DNA from: Pelagicoccus mobilis
GTDB lineage: Bacteria > Verrucomicrobiota > Verrucomicrobiia > Opitutales > Opitutaceae
Assembly: GCF_016595505.1 (NCBI RefSeq)
Contig: NZ_JAENIL010000037.1
Location: 1-64,000, forward strand
Direction: 5' to 3'
DNA length: 64,000 nucleotides
Positions 33,731 through 41,436 of this stretch are shown in pieces. The translations under genes and the position numbers were made by a program. The notes beneath the pieces were generated by a model that was not told where the DNA came from, did not search any database, and saw only the letters and a program-made list of their open reading frames with translations. Within the stretch, counting starts at the first letter, position 1; every line of letters begins with the position of its first letter.

Positions 33731-35941
33731 TTATCGGTCAAGCTCCCTAAACGGGGGTGGAGAGAGTCGTTTCTTTTGGGAGGAGCGTCCTATGGGACGC
33801 ACGAAAAACTCCTTTTGGGAATAGGAGCGAATGGTGGTTGGAGGATTTGAAGAAGGGTCCGCCGATTGTTCGGCAGCGGCTTCTTCGACAAGTATTCTAT
33901 AGTTTTCCACTGGTTTCCCGCCGAAGTTTATGACGTCGATCGTGTAAGTGGCATTAGGCTCTGACTGAAACGTTAGCGTTTGAAACCTTTTCCCGTATTC
34001 AAATTCTATGACTTCGCCTTCTGGGTCAAAAATAGCTACTCCGGGATGGAAGAATAGCCCCTGTATTTCGACTGTGATTGACTCGAAGTTTTGATCGTTC
34101 GTAACCAGATGCCGCTCATACCAGTTATCATGGCCAAGGCGGTCGGTGTAATACTTGTCTGCTGAGGTTATTCCTCTGTGTTGTCTTTCTCCAAACTCGA
34201 GCTCCTGTGAGGGATAAGGTTCGATAGAGATATCGAATTTGCCGGTAGCGTCTTTATCGAAGTTGTACACTCCAATCATTCCTCGAGCGATGTCGTTGGT
34301 GGAAACGATCAGTTCGTCGAGTTCGTTGGCTGAGCCTTGGTCGGCGTATCCAATTTCCATGTAGTTGTCCCTGTTTAGGACAATGATCTCTGCGTCGAAC
34401 TCAGGATTGACGACTATCTTGCACTCGTCGGTCGCCGGAAACCTTGTGAACTCTAGAAGTTCGATCCTTTTGTGAGGGCTCCGGTATATGGGTGATTCTG
34501 TATTCAAAATCCCCGTTGCTTGTTCGCTCTGCTCTACCGTGGTTTTTTTTGACGGGAATACAGTTACACTTCCTGTGCTCCAAAGGTTTTCGACTTTAAC
34601 CCAATGGCTCTTTGCTGAGGACCCCCGGAAACGGCGACCCGCGATCCAAGTCAGATTGCCGGTTGTTAGCTCTTCGCTAGCGACAGTGTCTATGGACGCT
34701 GCATTGCTTATTACTTCGTAGTTTTGTCCATTTACGAGGGAGCTATAGCGCAGCATGTACTTGAAGGTCTCTTGTGATCCATCGTTTTTCAGGGAGTTGA
34801 TGATGATGGTCTCGAACGGATTGAGTTCGACTAAAGGGAAGCTGTAGTTGCGTTTTCGCTCGATCTCTAAATCGGCGATGGATGCGGTGTTTAGATCCCA
34901 TCCAGGTGAAATATCAAGAAAGTAGAATGCTCCGTTCCCCGCGTGCTTGTAGCGAATCGTTGAGGAGTCCATTATTTCGTCCTCTCTTCGGGACATCGAA
35001 GGCAAGTATCGGAATGATATTGTTTCTTTTCGATTTCCTGCGAAGGGCCAGATTTTGTATCCAGTGTAGACTGTGCCGTTTCTTCCTATTACTTGCTGGA
35101 TACGGTCAAATACAGGAATTTCAATGGGCTGAGTACTGGTTGAGCCAATTATTCGTTCAATCCATTCGATATTTTTGGCTGTGCTTGAGTAGCTGGCGCT
35201 TGTGGTGGTGTTGGTGTTTGTGGGAGTGTTTGAGGTGCTCGTGATGCCAAGTAGGATCCATTCGTCAGAGTCGCTATTTTTCACGACAAGTGGGCTTCCA
35301 CTATCTCCTGAGTTAATGCCTTTAGCGATTGGGGAAACATCCTCCGTTGCGATTATGTGGTCGTGGGCTGGATGTTCTGGATGAAAGTCGGACAAGTCTG
35401 ATAGGGTTAGTTCGACTTCTTTGAGGGTTGCTGTGTTTGTATCGTCTTCGAAGCTTGTTAGGCCCCACCCCATAGCTTGGACTTTTCTCCCTGGTACGAT
35501 ATACGAAAGAGATTTGCTTATGTGGATTGGTTCAAGATCCTCGATGGGAGGGTCTATTTCAATGAGAGCTAAATCGCACCCTCGAAGTATTCTTCTGTCG
35601 TGATGAGATGGATGGATATGAATGCTGCGGGGGCGAGTAGGGATGTATTCTTTGTCCAGATCTTTGTTTCCAACGATGATTTCAAAGTCTTGTGGGAGAG
35701 TGTTGTCGACGCAGTGAGCTGCCGTAAGTATCCAGTTTGGTGCTACAAGCACTCCACCACAAAATTGCCGCTCTGCAGCGCTTTCGTCCGACTCGCTTGA
35801 TCGAACGAGGGCGGATATCCATGGATAGTCTTTTTCGTCTACGTCTTCGCCACCGACAATTGACGGCTTGATGGTGGGGTCGCTTGCGAGTAAGCTGCAG
35901 ACGGCGGTGAGTTTTAGGACGATTGAAAGTTGTTTGATCAA
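33731..35941 (-). CDS. Secreted trypsin-like serine protease with long C-terminal extension
   Basis: 736 aa. The signal peptide is followed by the mature start 'IVGGEDVDEKDYPWISALV' and the S1 catalytic triad: His in 'WILTAAHC', Asp in 'GCDLALIEID', Ser in 'INSGDSGSPLVV'. The protease domain ends near residue 265. The rest (about 470 residues) is beta-rich, with 'GYKIWPFAGNRKETISFRYLPS' and pre-peptidase-like 'YTIDVINFGGKPVENYRILVE' parts that may bind substrate or surface. The DNA is clearly more AT-rich than its neighbours (lines sampled at 40-53% GC), suggesting transfer. The last 25 codons run over a short palindrome (near 33787-33801). It converges with smc. Confidence 0.93.
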   Translation of the reverse strand: MIKQLSIVLKLTAVCSLLASDPTIKPSIVGGEDVDEKDYPWISALVRSSESDESAAERQFCGGVLVAPNWILTAAHCVDNTLPQDFEIIVGNKDLDKEYIPTRPRSIHIHPSHHDRRILRGCDLALIEIDPPIEDLEPIHISKSLSYIVPGRKVQAMGWGLTSFEDDTNTATLKEVELTLSDLSDFHPEHPAHDHIIATEDVSPIAKGINSGDSGSPLVVKNSDSDEWILLGITSTSNTPTNTNTTTSASYSSTAKNIEWIERIIGSTSTQPIEIPVFDRIQQVIGRNGTVYTGYKIWPFAGNRKETISFRYLPSMSRREDEIMDSSTIRYKHAGNGAFYFLDISPGWDLNTASIADLEIERKRNYSFPLVELNPFETIIINSLKNDGSQETFKYMLRYSSLVNGQNYEVISNAASIDTVASEELTTGNLTWIAGRRFRGSSAKSHWVKVENLWSTGSVTVFPSKKTTVEQSEQATGILNTESPIYRSPHKRIELLEFTRFPATDECKIVVNPEFDAEIIVLNRDNYMEIGYADQGSANELDELIVSTNDIARGMIGVYNFDKDATGKFDISIEPYPSQELEFGERQHRGITSADKYYTDRLGHDNWYERHLVTNDQNFESITVEIQGLFFHPGVAIFDPEGEVIEFEYGKRFQTLTFQSEPNATYTIDVINFGGKPVENYRILVEEAAAEQSADPSSNPPTTIRSYSQKEFFVRPIGRSSQKKRLSPPPFRELDR

Positions 35942-36061
35942 GAGATGCGGGAGTTTGGTTTATCTTTATTGTAAGGAATTACCCGTAGGCAAGGACCGTA
36001 TGTTAAAACTGACAGGTTCTCGACTCGCCCCTTGACCCAAATCCCGTAACCCGCTTGTAAC

Positions 36062-36490
36062 GTGGGAATGTTATCCTTCCTCAAACGCATGTTCGGCCGC
36101 GACGAGCCGGAGTCGGCCGCCATCGGGCGCCGGGGAGAGCGGGAGGCGGAAAAGTTGCTCAAGAAGAAGGGCTACCAGATCTTGGCCCGCAATTTTCGCA
36201 GCGGGCGGGACGAGATCGACTTGATCTGTCTGCAGGGTAAAGCGGTGATTTTCGTAGAGGTCCGAACCCGCAAGGTGGGAGCCTTGGTCAGCGGGTACGA
36301 CTCGATCAACCAAAGGAAACGCGAGGCCCTGAAGCGGGTTTGCCGCAATTTTTTCGGGAAGATGAAGCCCAAGCCGATCACTTTGAGATTCGATGTGGTC
36401 GAAGTTGAGCACGAGGAAGGGGTGGTCACGCAGACTCGGCATTTTGAAGATGTTCCTTTGTTCTCGAAATCTGCCAATCGAGGCGTATGA
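36062..36490 (+). CDS. yraN: YraN family (UPF0102) endonuclease-like protein
   Basis: 142 aa from GTG 36062; ATG 36068 is the likely alternative start. The family core is 'GRRGEREAEKLLKKKGYQILARNFR' followed by 'RDEIDLICLQGKAVIFVEVRTRK', the D-x-(n)-E-x-K-like nuclease signature (here VEVRTR). UPF0102 proteins have a Holliday-junction-resolvase-like fold and may act on DNA ends or branched DNA in the cytoplasm; their exact role is not settled. It is divergent from the protease gene and precedes the zwf-opcA operon by 166 bases. Confidence 0.9.
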   Translation: MGMLSFLKRMFGRDEPESAAIGRRGEREAEKLLKKKGYQILARNFRSGRDEIDLICLQGKAVIFVEVRTRKVGALVSGYDSINQRKREALKRVCRNFFGKMKPKPITLRFDVVEVEHEEGVVTQTRHFEDVPLFSKSANRGV

Positions 36491-36656
36491 GTCTCGTTTT
36501 CCCCTATTCAGTGCCTGAATAGAAAGTTGGCTTGGGATTTGCTGAAGTAAAATTCATAGCTGTCCCGGTTTTGATGAAAAAGATTCTTATCCGCCTTTAC
36601 ACGGTTAGGAGGAGTGTCAATTTCATCCACCTACTAACCAACGGCTTTTACGTATA

Positions 36657-38198
36657 ATGTCACAGGATAACAGACACCCATTTCTTCAAGGACTCAGCAA
36701 ACACCGCGGTGTGCAGCCGACGATCATTACGATCTTCGGAGCTTCCGGCGACCTCTGTGCCCGTAAGCTCGTGCCGGCCATTTACAATCTCGCGGTAGAC
36801 AATCTCTTGCCGGCGGACTTTTACCTGATCGGTTTCGGCCGTAAGCCAATTCCTGACGATGAGTTCCGCACCATCGCTGCGGACTCGATTTCCAAGTTTT
36901 CCCGTCGTCCGCTGAACAAGGAGATTTGGGATCGTATCGAGAAGAACACTTTCTACTGCTCCGGCGGTTATGACGATGTGGCGGCCTTCCAGAATCTTAG
37001 CGACAAGATCGGCTCCATCGAGAAGGACGCTGGGCGCGAGATGCAGAGCGTTTTCTATGTTTCGACTCCGCCGTCTGTCTTCGAGCCGATCATCAAGGGG
37101 CTTGGCGAAGTCGGTCTCGCTACCAAGTATCAAGAGTCTGAGAAGCACACCAAGGTCGTTATCGAAAAGCCGTTCGGCAAGGACCTCGACTCCGCTCGCA
37201 ACCTGAACCGGGTGATTCAAGGCGTTTTCCAAGAGCGCCAGGTGTATCGTATCGACCACTACCTCGGTAAGGAGACAGTGCAGGATCTTCTGGTTCAGCG
37301 TTTCGCGAACTCTATCTTCGAGCCGCTATGGAACCGAAACTACGTCGACAACGTGCAGATCACGGTGGCGGAAAGCCTAGGTGTCGGAACGCGTGGGGGC
37401 TACTACGAGCAAAGCGGCGCGACGCGCGACATGATTCAAAACCACACCATGCAGCTGCTCGCGCTCATGGCGATGGAAGCTCCGGCTTCGCTCGATGCGG
37501 AAGCCATCCGTGACGAGAAGGTGAAGCTTCTCAAGGCGATCAAGCCATTGAAACTTGGATACGAAAATCCGGACGTGGTTCGTGCCCAGTACTCCGAAGG
37601 GCTGATTGGTGGACAAAAGGTTCAAGGCTATCGTGAAGAGGAAGGGGTTTCCGAGCAGTCTGAGACTGAGACGTATGCGGCTCTCAAGCTAGCTATCAAC
37701 AACTGGCGTTGGGAAGGAGTCCCATTCTATCTGCGTTCTGGCAAGCGTATGGCTCGTCGCGTGACCGAGATCGCGATTCAGTTCAAGCGTCCGCCATCCT
37801 CGCTCTTCAGCGAAAACGAGATGATCAATCTCGCGAACAACTCTCTCGTTTTCCAGATCCAGCCAGATGAAGGCTCGACCATTTTGCTCAACGGAAAAAT
37901 CCCTGGCCTGCAGACGCGTACGCAGCCAGTCAAGATGCACTTCCGCTACTCCACGACCTTTGGTTCCAACACGCCGGAAGCTTATGAGCGACTCGTTCTC
38001 GACGCGATGATCGGAGACGGAACGCTCTTTATCCGTGGTGACGAAACGGAAGCGTCTTGGAATTTGATCACTCCTCTCCACGAGTTCTGGAAGAGCGAAG
38101 GCCAACGTGGAATGGAAAGCTACGCCTCCGGTTCCTGGGGGCCGAATGCTTCGGATCGCATGCTCTGGCAAAACAGCCACGAATGGCGACGTCCTTAA
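36657..38198 (+). CDS. zwf: Glucose-6-phosphate 1-dehydrogenase
   Basis: 513 aa, full length. It oxidises glucose-6-phosphate to 6-phosphogluconolactone with NADP+, opening the oxidative pentose phosphate route. The coenzyme motif 'FGASGDLCARKL' is near the start and the substrate motif 'RIDHYLGKE' near residues 197-205, followed by 'NRNYVDNVQITVAES'. The next gene, opcA, starts 27 bases after the stop. No good Shine-Dalgarno sits directly before the ATG; an AGGAGG lies about 45 bases upstream. Confidence 0.97.
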   Translation: MSQDNRHPFLQGLSKHRGVQPTIITIFGASGDLCARKLVPAIYNLAVDNLLPADFYLIGFGRKPIPDDEFRTIAADSISKFSRRPLNKEIWDRIEKNTFYCSGGYDDVAAFQNLSDKIGSIEKDAGREMQSVFYVSTPPSVFEPIIKGLGEVGLATKYQESEKHTKVVIEKPFGKDLDSARNLNRVIQGVFQERQVYRIDHYLGKETVQDLLVQRFANSIFEPLWNRNYVDNVQITVAESLGVGTRGGYYEQSGATRDMIQNHTMQLLALMAMEAPASLDAEAIRDEKVKLLKAIKPLKLGYENPDVVRAQYSEGLIGGQKVQGYREEEGVSEQSETETYAALKLAINNWRWEGVPFYLRSGKRMARRVTEIAIQFKRPPSSLFSENEMINLANNSLVFQIQPDEGSTILLNGKIPGLQTRTQPVKMHFRYSTTFGSNTPEAYERLVLDAMIGDGTLFIRGDETEASWNLITPLHEFWKSEGQRGMESYASGSWGPNASDRMLWQNSHEWRRP

Positions 38199-38225
38199 TC
38201 TGCGGATACGTTAATTGATCGAGTC

Positions 38226-39233
38226 ATGAGCGAATCAACTACAGTCTACGAGGCTTTGCCCGGTTTGTCGGTACCCCTTGGTAATGCTCTGAAAGAGCTC
38301 ACTGCCATGTGGTCGCCAGTGGATGAATCCGGCCGCCGGAAGGACAACGAATACCGTGCCTCCCGTATGAACCTGATCGTGCATATCGGTTTTGAGGTGA
38401 GCCTAGAAGAGGCGAAAGAGCTTTTTCAGACGGTGATCGGTTTCTCGCATCGCTACCCCTGTCGTATGATCTTGCTGTGTCCGCAGCCCGAGTCGTGGGA
38501 ATCTCAGGAGGACATGCAGTGCAAGATCTTCTCCGAATGTGTGTTTGGCGAAGGCGCGGGCGGCATGAGCTGCTGTGAGGTATTGATTCTCGGATACACT
38601 TTGAGCGATCGTCGTTTTCTGGAAAATCAAGTGTCTGTTTTCTTGGAAACGGATCTGCCGACTTATTACTGGCCGACCCGTTTTGGTTCGGCGGAGTTGC
38701 TTTCCGACTACAAGTTTTTCTTCACTCAAGCGGAGCGGATCTTGTTCGATTCGTCGCGGGAGAGTTTTTTGATCGATCAAGTGGACGTGCCGCAACCTGA
38801 GAAGATTCACGACTTGTCTTACTCTCGTTTGTTGCCGATTCGCCAGAGCATCGGGCAATTTTTAAGCGCCTTTCCGAAGGAGGCCATTATTGATGGGCTT
38901 CGTGAGGTAACGCTGAGTTCTAGCGCTTCGTTCAAGTGCGAAGGTCGCGCTTTGATGAGCTGGGTGGCTTCTGCTCTGAAGGGGTGCTACGCGACTCCGG
39001 AGGATGCGAATGGAAGGCTTCGCTTTGATCAACAAGAGGCGGGTGACGATTCTGCTACGCCGATCATGAGCTTTGTGTATGAGAACGACAACTACGTGAC
39101 GTTTACGATCGATCTTGCTAAGGGCGAGGCTCACGTGGAAGGGAATCTGGGCAAAGGCAAGCAGGAGCTGACCACGGGAGTGCGTCTGCTCGATCCGGAA
39201 ACTGCGTTAGCGGAAGCGTTGTTCCACGGGTAG
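38226..39233 (+). CDS. opcA: Glucose-6-phosphate dehydrogenase assembly protein OpcA
   Basis: 335 aa. OpcA-type proteins allosterically activate and help assemble glucose-6-phosphate dehydrogenase, as first seen in cyanobacteria and Actinobacteria. Recognisable segments are 'SRMNLIVHIGF' near the start and 'LPTYYWPTRFGSAELLSDYKFFFTQAERILFDSS' in the middle. The position 27 bases after zwf makes the assignment secure in context. The gene ends in a large inverted repeat (39237-39316) shared with the convergent dtd gene. Confidence 0.92.
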   Translation: MSESTTVYEALPGLSVPLGNALKELTAMWSPVDESGRRKDNEYRASRMNLIVHIGFEVSLEEAKELFQTVIGFSHRYPCRMILLCPQPESWESQEDMQCKIFSECVFGEGAGGMSCCEVLILGYTLSDRRFLENQVSVFLETDLPTYYWPTRFGSAELLSDYKFFFTQAERILFDSSRESFLIDQVDVPQPEKIHDLSYSRLLPIRQSIGQFLSAFPKEAIIDGLREVTLSSSASFKCEGRALMSWVASALKGCYATPEDANGRLRFDQQEAGDDSATPIMSFVYENDNYVTFTIDLAKGEAHVEGNLGKGKQELTTGVRLLDPETALAEALFHG

Positions 39234-39236
39234 AGT

Positions 39237-39316
39237 GTAGCGCGGCGCTTTAGCCCGCGTATTTTCCATCGACTAGATCCTGCACTGCAAATACGCGGGC
39301 TAAAGCACCGCGCTAC
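39237..39316. repeat. 80-bp long inverted repeat (copy 1)
   Basis: Arms 39237-39264 and 39289-39316 (28 bases each) match at 27 of 28 positions, with a 24-base spacer. The arms begin GTAGCGCGG and contain CTTTAGCCCGCG. The right arm recurs at 60093-60119. It lies between convergent opcA and dtd and could end both transcripts by structure, although no T tract follows. Confidence 0.75.
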
Positions 39317-39329
39317 GTGTGGGATGCTC

Positions 39330-39782
39330 CTACTCTTTGTTTCGCGTGTCGAAGAGGATGGTGACGGGGCCGTCGTTGCGGAGGTCGACTTTCATGTCGG
39401 CGGCGAAGACGCCGGTTTTGACGGGCTTGCCGGTGAGTCGCTCTAGCTCTTGACAGACGGCTTCGTAGTCGGCTTTGCCTTTGGCGGGCGGGGCGGCGTC
39501 GTTGAAGCTGGGGCGGTTGCCTTTCTTGTTGCTGGCGATGAGAGTGAACTGGCTGATGACGAGGAGCTCGCCGTCGATGTCGGCGAGAGATTGGTTCATG
39601 CGTTCTTCTGCGTCTTCGAAGATGCGGAGGTTCGCGATCTTGCGGGCGATCCAGGTGATGTCTTCGGGTGTATCGTCCTTGTGGATACCGAGCAGGACGA
39701 GGGAGCCGGGACCAATGGATGAATGGACTTGGCCGTCTATGGTGACGGAGGCTTGGGTGACGCGCTGGATGACGGCTTTCAT
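39330..39782 (-). CDS. dtd: D-aminoacyl-tRNA deacylase
   Basis: 150 aa, typical length. It removes D-amino acids, and glycine misloaded on tRNA-Ala, from tRNA in the cytoplasm. The family start is 'MKAVIQRVTQASVTIDG'. The active-site motif appears as 'ISQFTLIASNKKGNRPSF' in place of the common SQFTLYAxxxKGxRPSF. The second motif is 'NDGPVTILFDT' at the C terminus. It is convergent to opcA, and no partner gene is adjacent. Confidence 0.95.
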   Translation of the reverse strand: MKAVIQRVTQASVTIDGQVHSSIGPGSLVLLGIHKDDTPEDITWIARKIANLRIFEDAEERMNQSLADIDGELLVISQFTLIASNKKGNRPSFNDAAPPAKGKADYEAVCQELERLTGKPVKTGVFAADMKVDLRNDGPVTILFDTRNKE

Positions 39783-39800
39783 TGGGTGGGAGAAATTTGC

Positions 39801-39880
39801 CCACGAAGGGCACTAAGGTTCACGAAGGAAGATTGAAGCGATTTAGAACTTAGGGTTTCTTTGTGTTCCTCGTGGGTAGT
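39801..39880. repeat. Imperfect inverted repeat with CACGAAGG-type motifs
   Basis: CCCACGAAGGGCACTAAGG on the left faces TCTTTGTGTTCCTCGTGGG on the right, an imperfect inverted pair about 40 bases apart. It lies between fabV and dtd on the minus strand. No gene is present. Confidence 0.4.
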
Positions 39881-39910
39881 AAAAAGGCGGACCAGCGGTC
39901 CGCCCTACAG
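39881..39910 (-). terminator. fabV terminator, also a CTACAG-tailed palindrome
   Basis: Perfect 8-bp stem GGCGGACC 39886-39893 with GGTCCGCC 39897-39904 (loop AGC). On the minus strand it is followed by TTTTT (39885-39881), which makes an intrinsic terminator for fabV. On the plus strand the tail is CTACAG, as in the repeats at 15543, 45815 and 54972, so a family member seems to serve as the terminator. Confidence 0.8.
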
Positions 39911-39932
39911 TTAAAGTGTTCTTGCTTGGATC

Positions 39933-41120
39933 TTACTCGAAGTCGATGGCGACTTCTACGTCGGCTTCGTAGTCCACTCCGTCGACGCCGAATCCGAAGA
40001 GTTTGAGGAACTCTTCCTGGTAGCCCTCGAAGTCGGTGTATTGGTCGATAGTGTCGGTTTCGATCTTTGGCCAGGCTTCCGAGATCTCGTCTTGGATTTC
40101 CGGTAGCATCTCCCAGTCGTCGAGGCGGATGAGGTCGAGCGCGTCGACGGGGACTTCGCCTCCGTTGTAGAGGCGGTCGGAGAAGAGGCGGTACATCTGC
40201 TCGATGCAGCCTTCGTGGTTGCCCTTTTCCTTCATCACCTTGTAGAGGGCGGTGATGTAGAGATTGACGCCGGGGATGGCGGAAGAGGATTGGGTGACGA
40301 GGGCTTTGTTGACGGAGACGAATGCCTTGCCGCTGACGGATGCGATCTTCTCGTTGATGGCGGCTTTGGCGCGACGGACGTCGAGCTTGGCTTGGCCGAG
40401 GGCGCCGTCCTTGTAGATGGGCCAGGTGAATTGTGGCCCGATGTAGTCGTAGGCGACGGTCTTGAAGCCTTCGGCGAGCACGCCGGCTTCGGTGAGGGCG
40501 TCGATCCAGAGTTCCCAGTCTTCGCCGCCCATGACCTTCACGGTGCCTTGGATTTCCTCTTCGGTGCCGGGCTCGAGGGTGGCGACTTGGATGGTCTTCT
40601 TGTCGGTATCGAGGTACTTGTTTGAGAAGGCGGAGCCGATCGGCTTGATGGCGGACTTGTAGACTTCGCCTGTCTTGGGATCGGTACGGCGTGGGGCGCC
40701 GATGGAGTAGACGAGCAGGTCGATCTTGCCGTCCATGTCTTCCTTGATGCGCTCGATGGCCTGGGCTTTCAGCTCGTCGGAGAAGGCGTCGCCGTTGAGG
40801 GACTTGGCGTAGAGGCCGGCGGCTTTGGCTTCTTTTTCGAAGGCGACTGAGTTGTACCAGCCGGAGGAGGCGCAGCGGCCGCGTTCGGATGGGCGTTCGA
40901 AGAAGACGCCGAGGGTGTTTGCTCCGGAGCCGAAGGCGGCGGAGATGCGGGAGGCGAGGCCGTAGCCTTGGGAGGCGCCGACCACGAGGACGTTCTTGGG
41001 GCCGTCGTCGATGCTCGGTTGGCTTTTTACGTAGTCGATCTGTTCTTTAACGTTTGCGGCGCAGCCAGTCGGGTGAGCCGTGATGCAGATGAAGCCTTTA
41101 ATCCTCGGTTTAACGATCAT
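39933..41120 (-). CDS. fabV: Trans-2-enoyl-CoA/ACP reductase FabV
   Basis: Met 41120 (MIVKPRIKGFICITAHPTG) is the family start, giving 395 aa; the frame is open upstream across a heptanucleotide array. FabV reduces trans-2-enoyl-ACP or -CoA with NADH, the last step of fatty acid elongation, and is resistant to triclosan. The NADH motif 'VLVVGASQGYGLASRISAAFGSGANTLGVFFE' and the active-site Tyr/Lys (Y-x8-K) in 'GPQFTWPIYKDGALGQAKLDV' are present. It is monocistronic, with an intrinsic terminator at 39881-39910. Confidence 0.95.
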   Translation of the reverse strand: MIVKPRIKGFICITAHPTGCAANVKEQIDYVKSQPSIDDGPKNVLVVGASQGYGLASRISAAFGSGANTLGVFFERPSERGRCASSGWYNSVAFEKEAKAAGLYAKSLNGDAFSDELKAQAIERIKEDMDGKIDLLVYSIGAPRRTDPKTGEVYKSAIKPIGSAFSNKYLDTDKKTIQVATLEPGTEEEIQGTVKVMGGEDWELWIDALTEAGVLAEGFKTVAYDYIGPQFTWPIYKDGALGQAKLDVRRAKAAINEKIASVSGKAFVSVNKALVTQSSSAIPGVNLYITALYKVMKEKGNHEGCIEQMYRLFSDRLYNGGEVPVDALDLIRLDDWEMLPEIQDEISEAWPKIETDTIDQYTDFEGYQEEFLKLFGFGVDGVDYEADVEVAIDFE

Positions 41121-41204
41121 GGAAATAGTGAATTGGTTATGTGATTCCGTTTTAGGGAAGGGCTGTGTTTGCCGGAGTTTGGCGGGCAAGGCCAGAATGT
41201 TTTT

Positions 41205-41239
41205 AAGTGAGAAGTAGGAAGTAGGATGTATGAAGGGCG
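41205..41239. repeat. Imperfect heptanucleotide array upstream of fabV
   Basis: Units AAGTGAG, AAGTAGG, AAGTAGG, ATGTATG, AAGGGCG in 7-base register, about 85 bases upstream of the fabV start. Unit style matches 23462-23545 and 24681-24729. Confidence 0.6.
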
Positions 41240-41287
41240 ATGGACGCAATCGGGGGGAGGGGCGAGGCGTTTCTGGGGTTTGAAGCG

Positions 41288-41380
41288 CTACAGAATGATA
41301 GTGCCGATGATGCCGAGTGCGAGGAGCAGGGCAATGAAGCAGAGGGCGCGTCGTTCTTGCTTGGTGGTCTTGAGGAGCAT
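41288..41380 (-). CDS. Small single-helix membrane protein (30 aa)
   Basis: Starts at ATG 41380, stops at TAG 41290-41288. The product has a basic head (MLLKTTKQERRA) and one hydrophobic helix (LCFIALLLALGIIGTIIL), ending right after the helix. The pattern KQERRA plus helix resembles the N-terminal anchor of ComEA-like helix-hairpin-helix proteins, without the DNA-binding part. It fills the otherwise empty 316-bp gap between fabV and the dsbD-like gene. It may be a genuine small protein or the remnant of a longer one; no Shine-Dalgarno is obvious. Confidence 0.45.
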   Translation of the reverse strand: MLLKTTKQERRALCFIALLLALGIIGTIIL

Positions 41381-41436
41381 TTGCTTTGAGGGTATCGCCG
41401 GAATATTGTTTCTGCTAGTTCGTTCCAATTATCGTT

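Noticed and set aside
36653-36658. TATAAT directly at the zwf start
   Set aside because: It overlaps the ATG itself, so as a -10 box it would start transcription inside the gene. I take it as chance.
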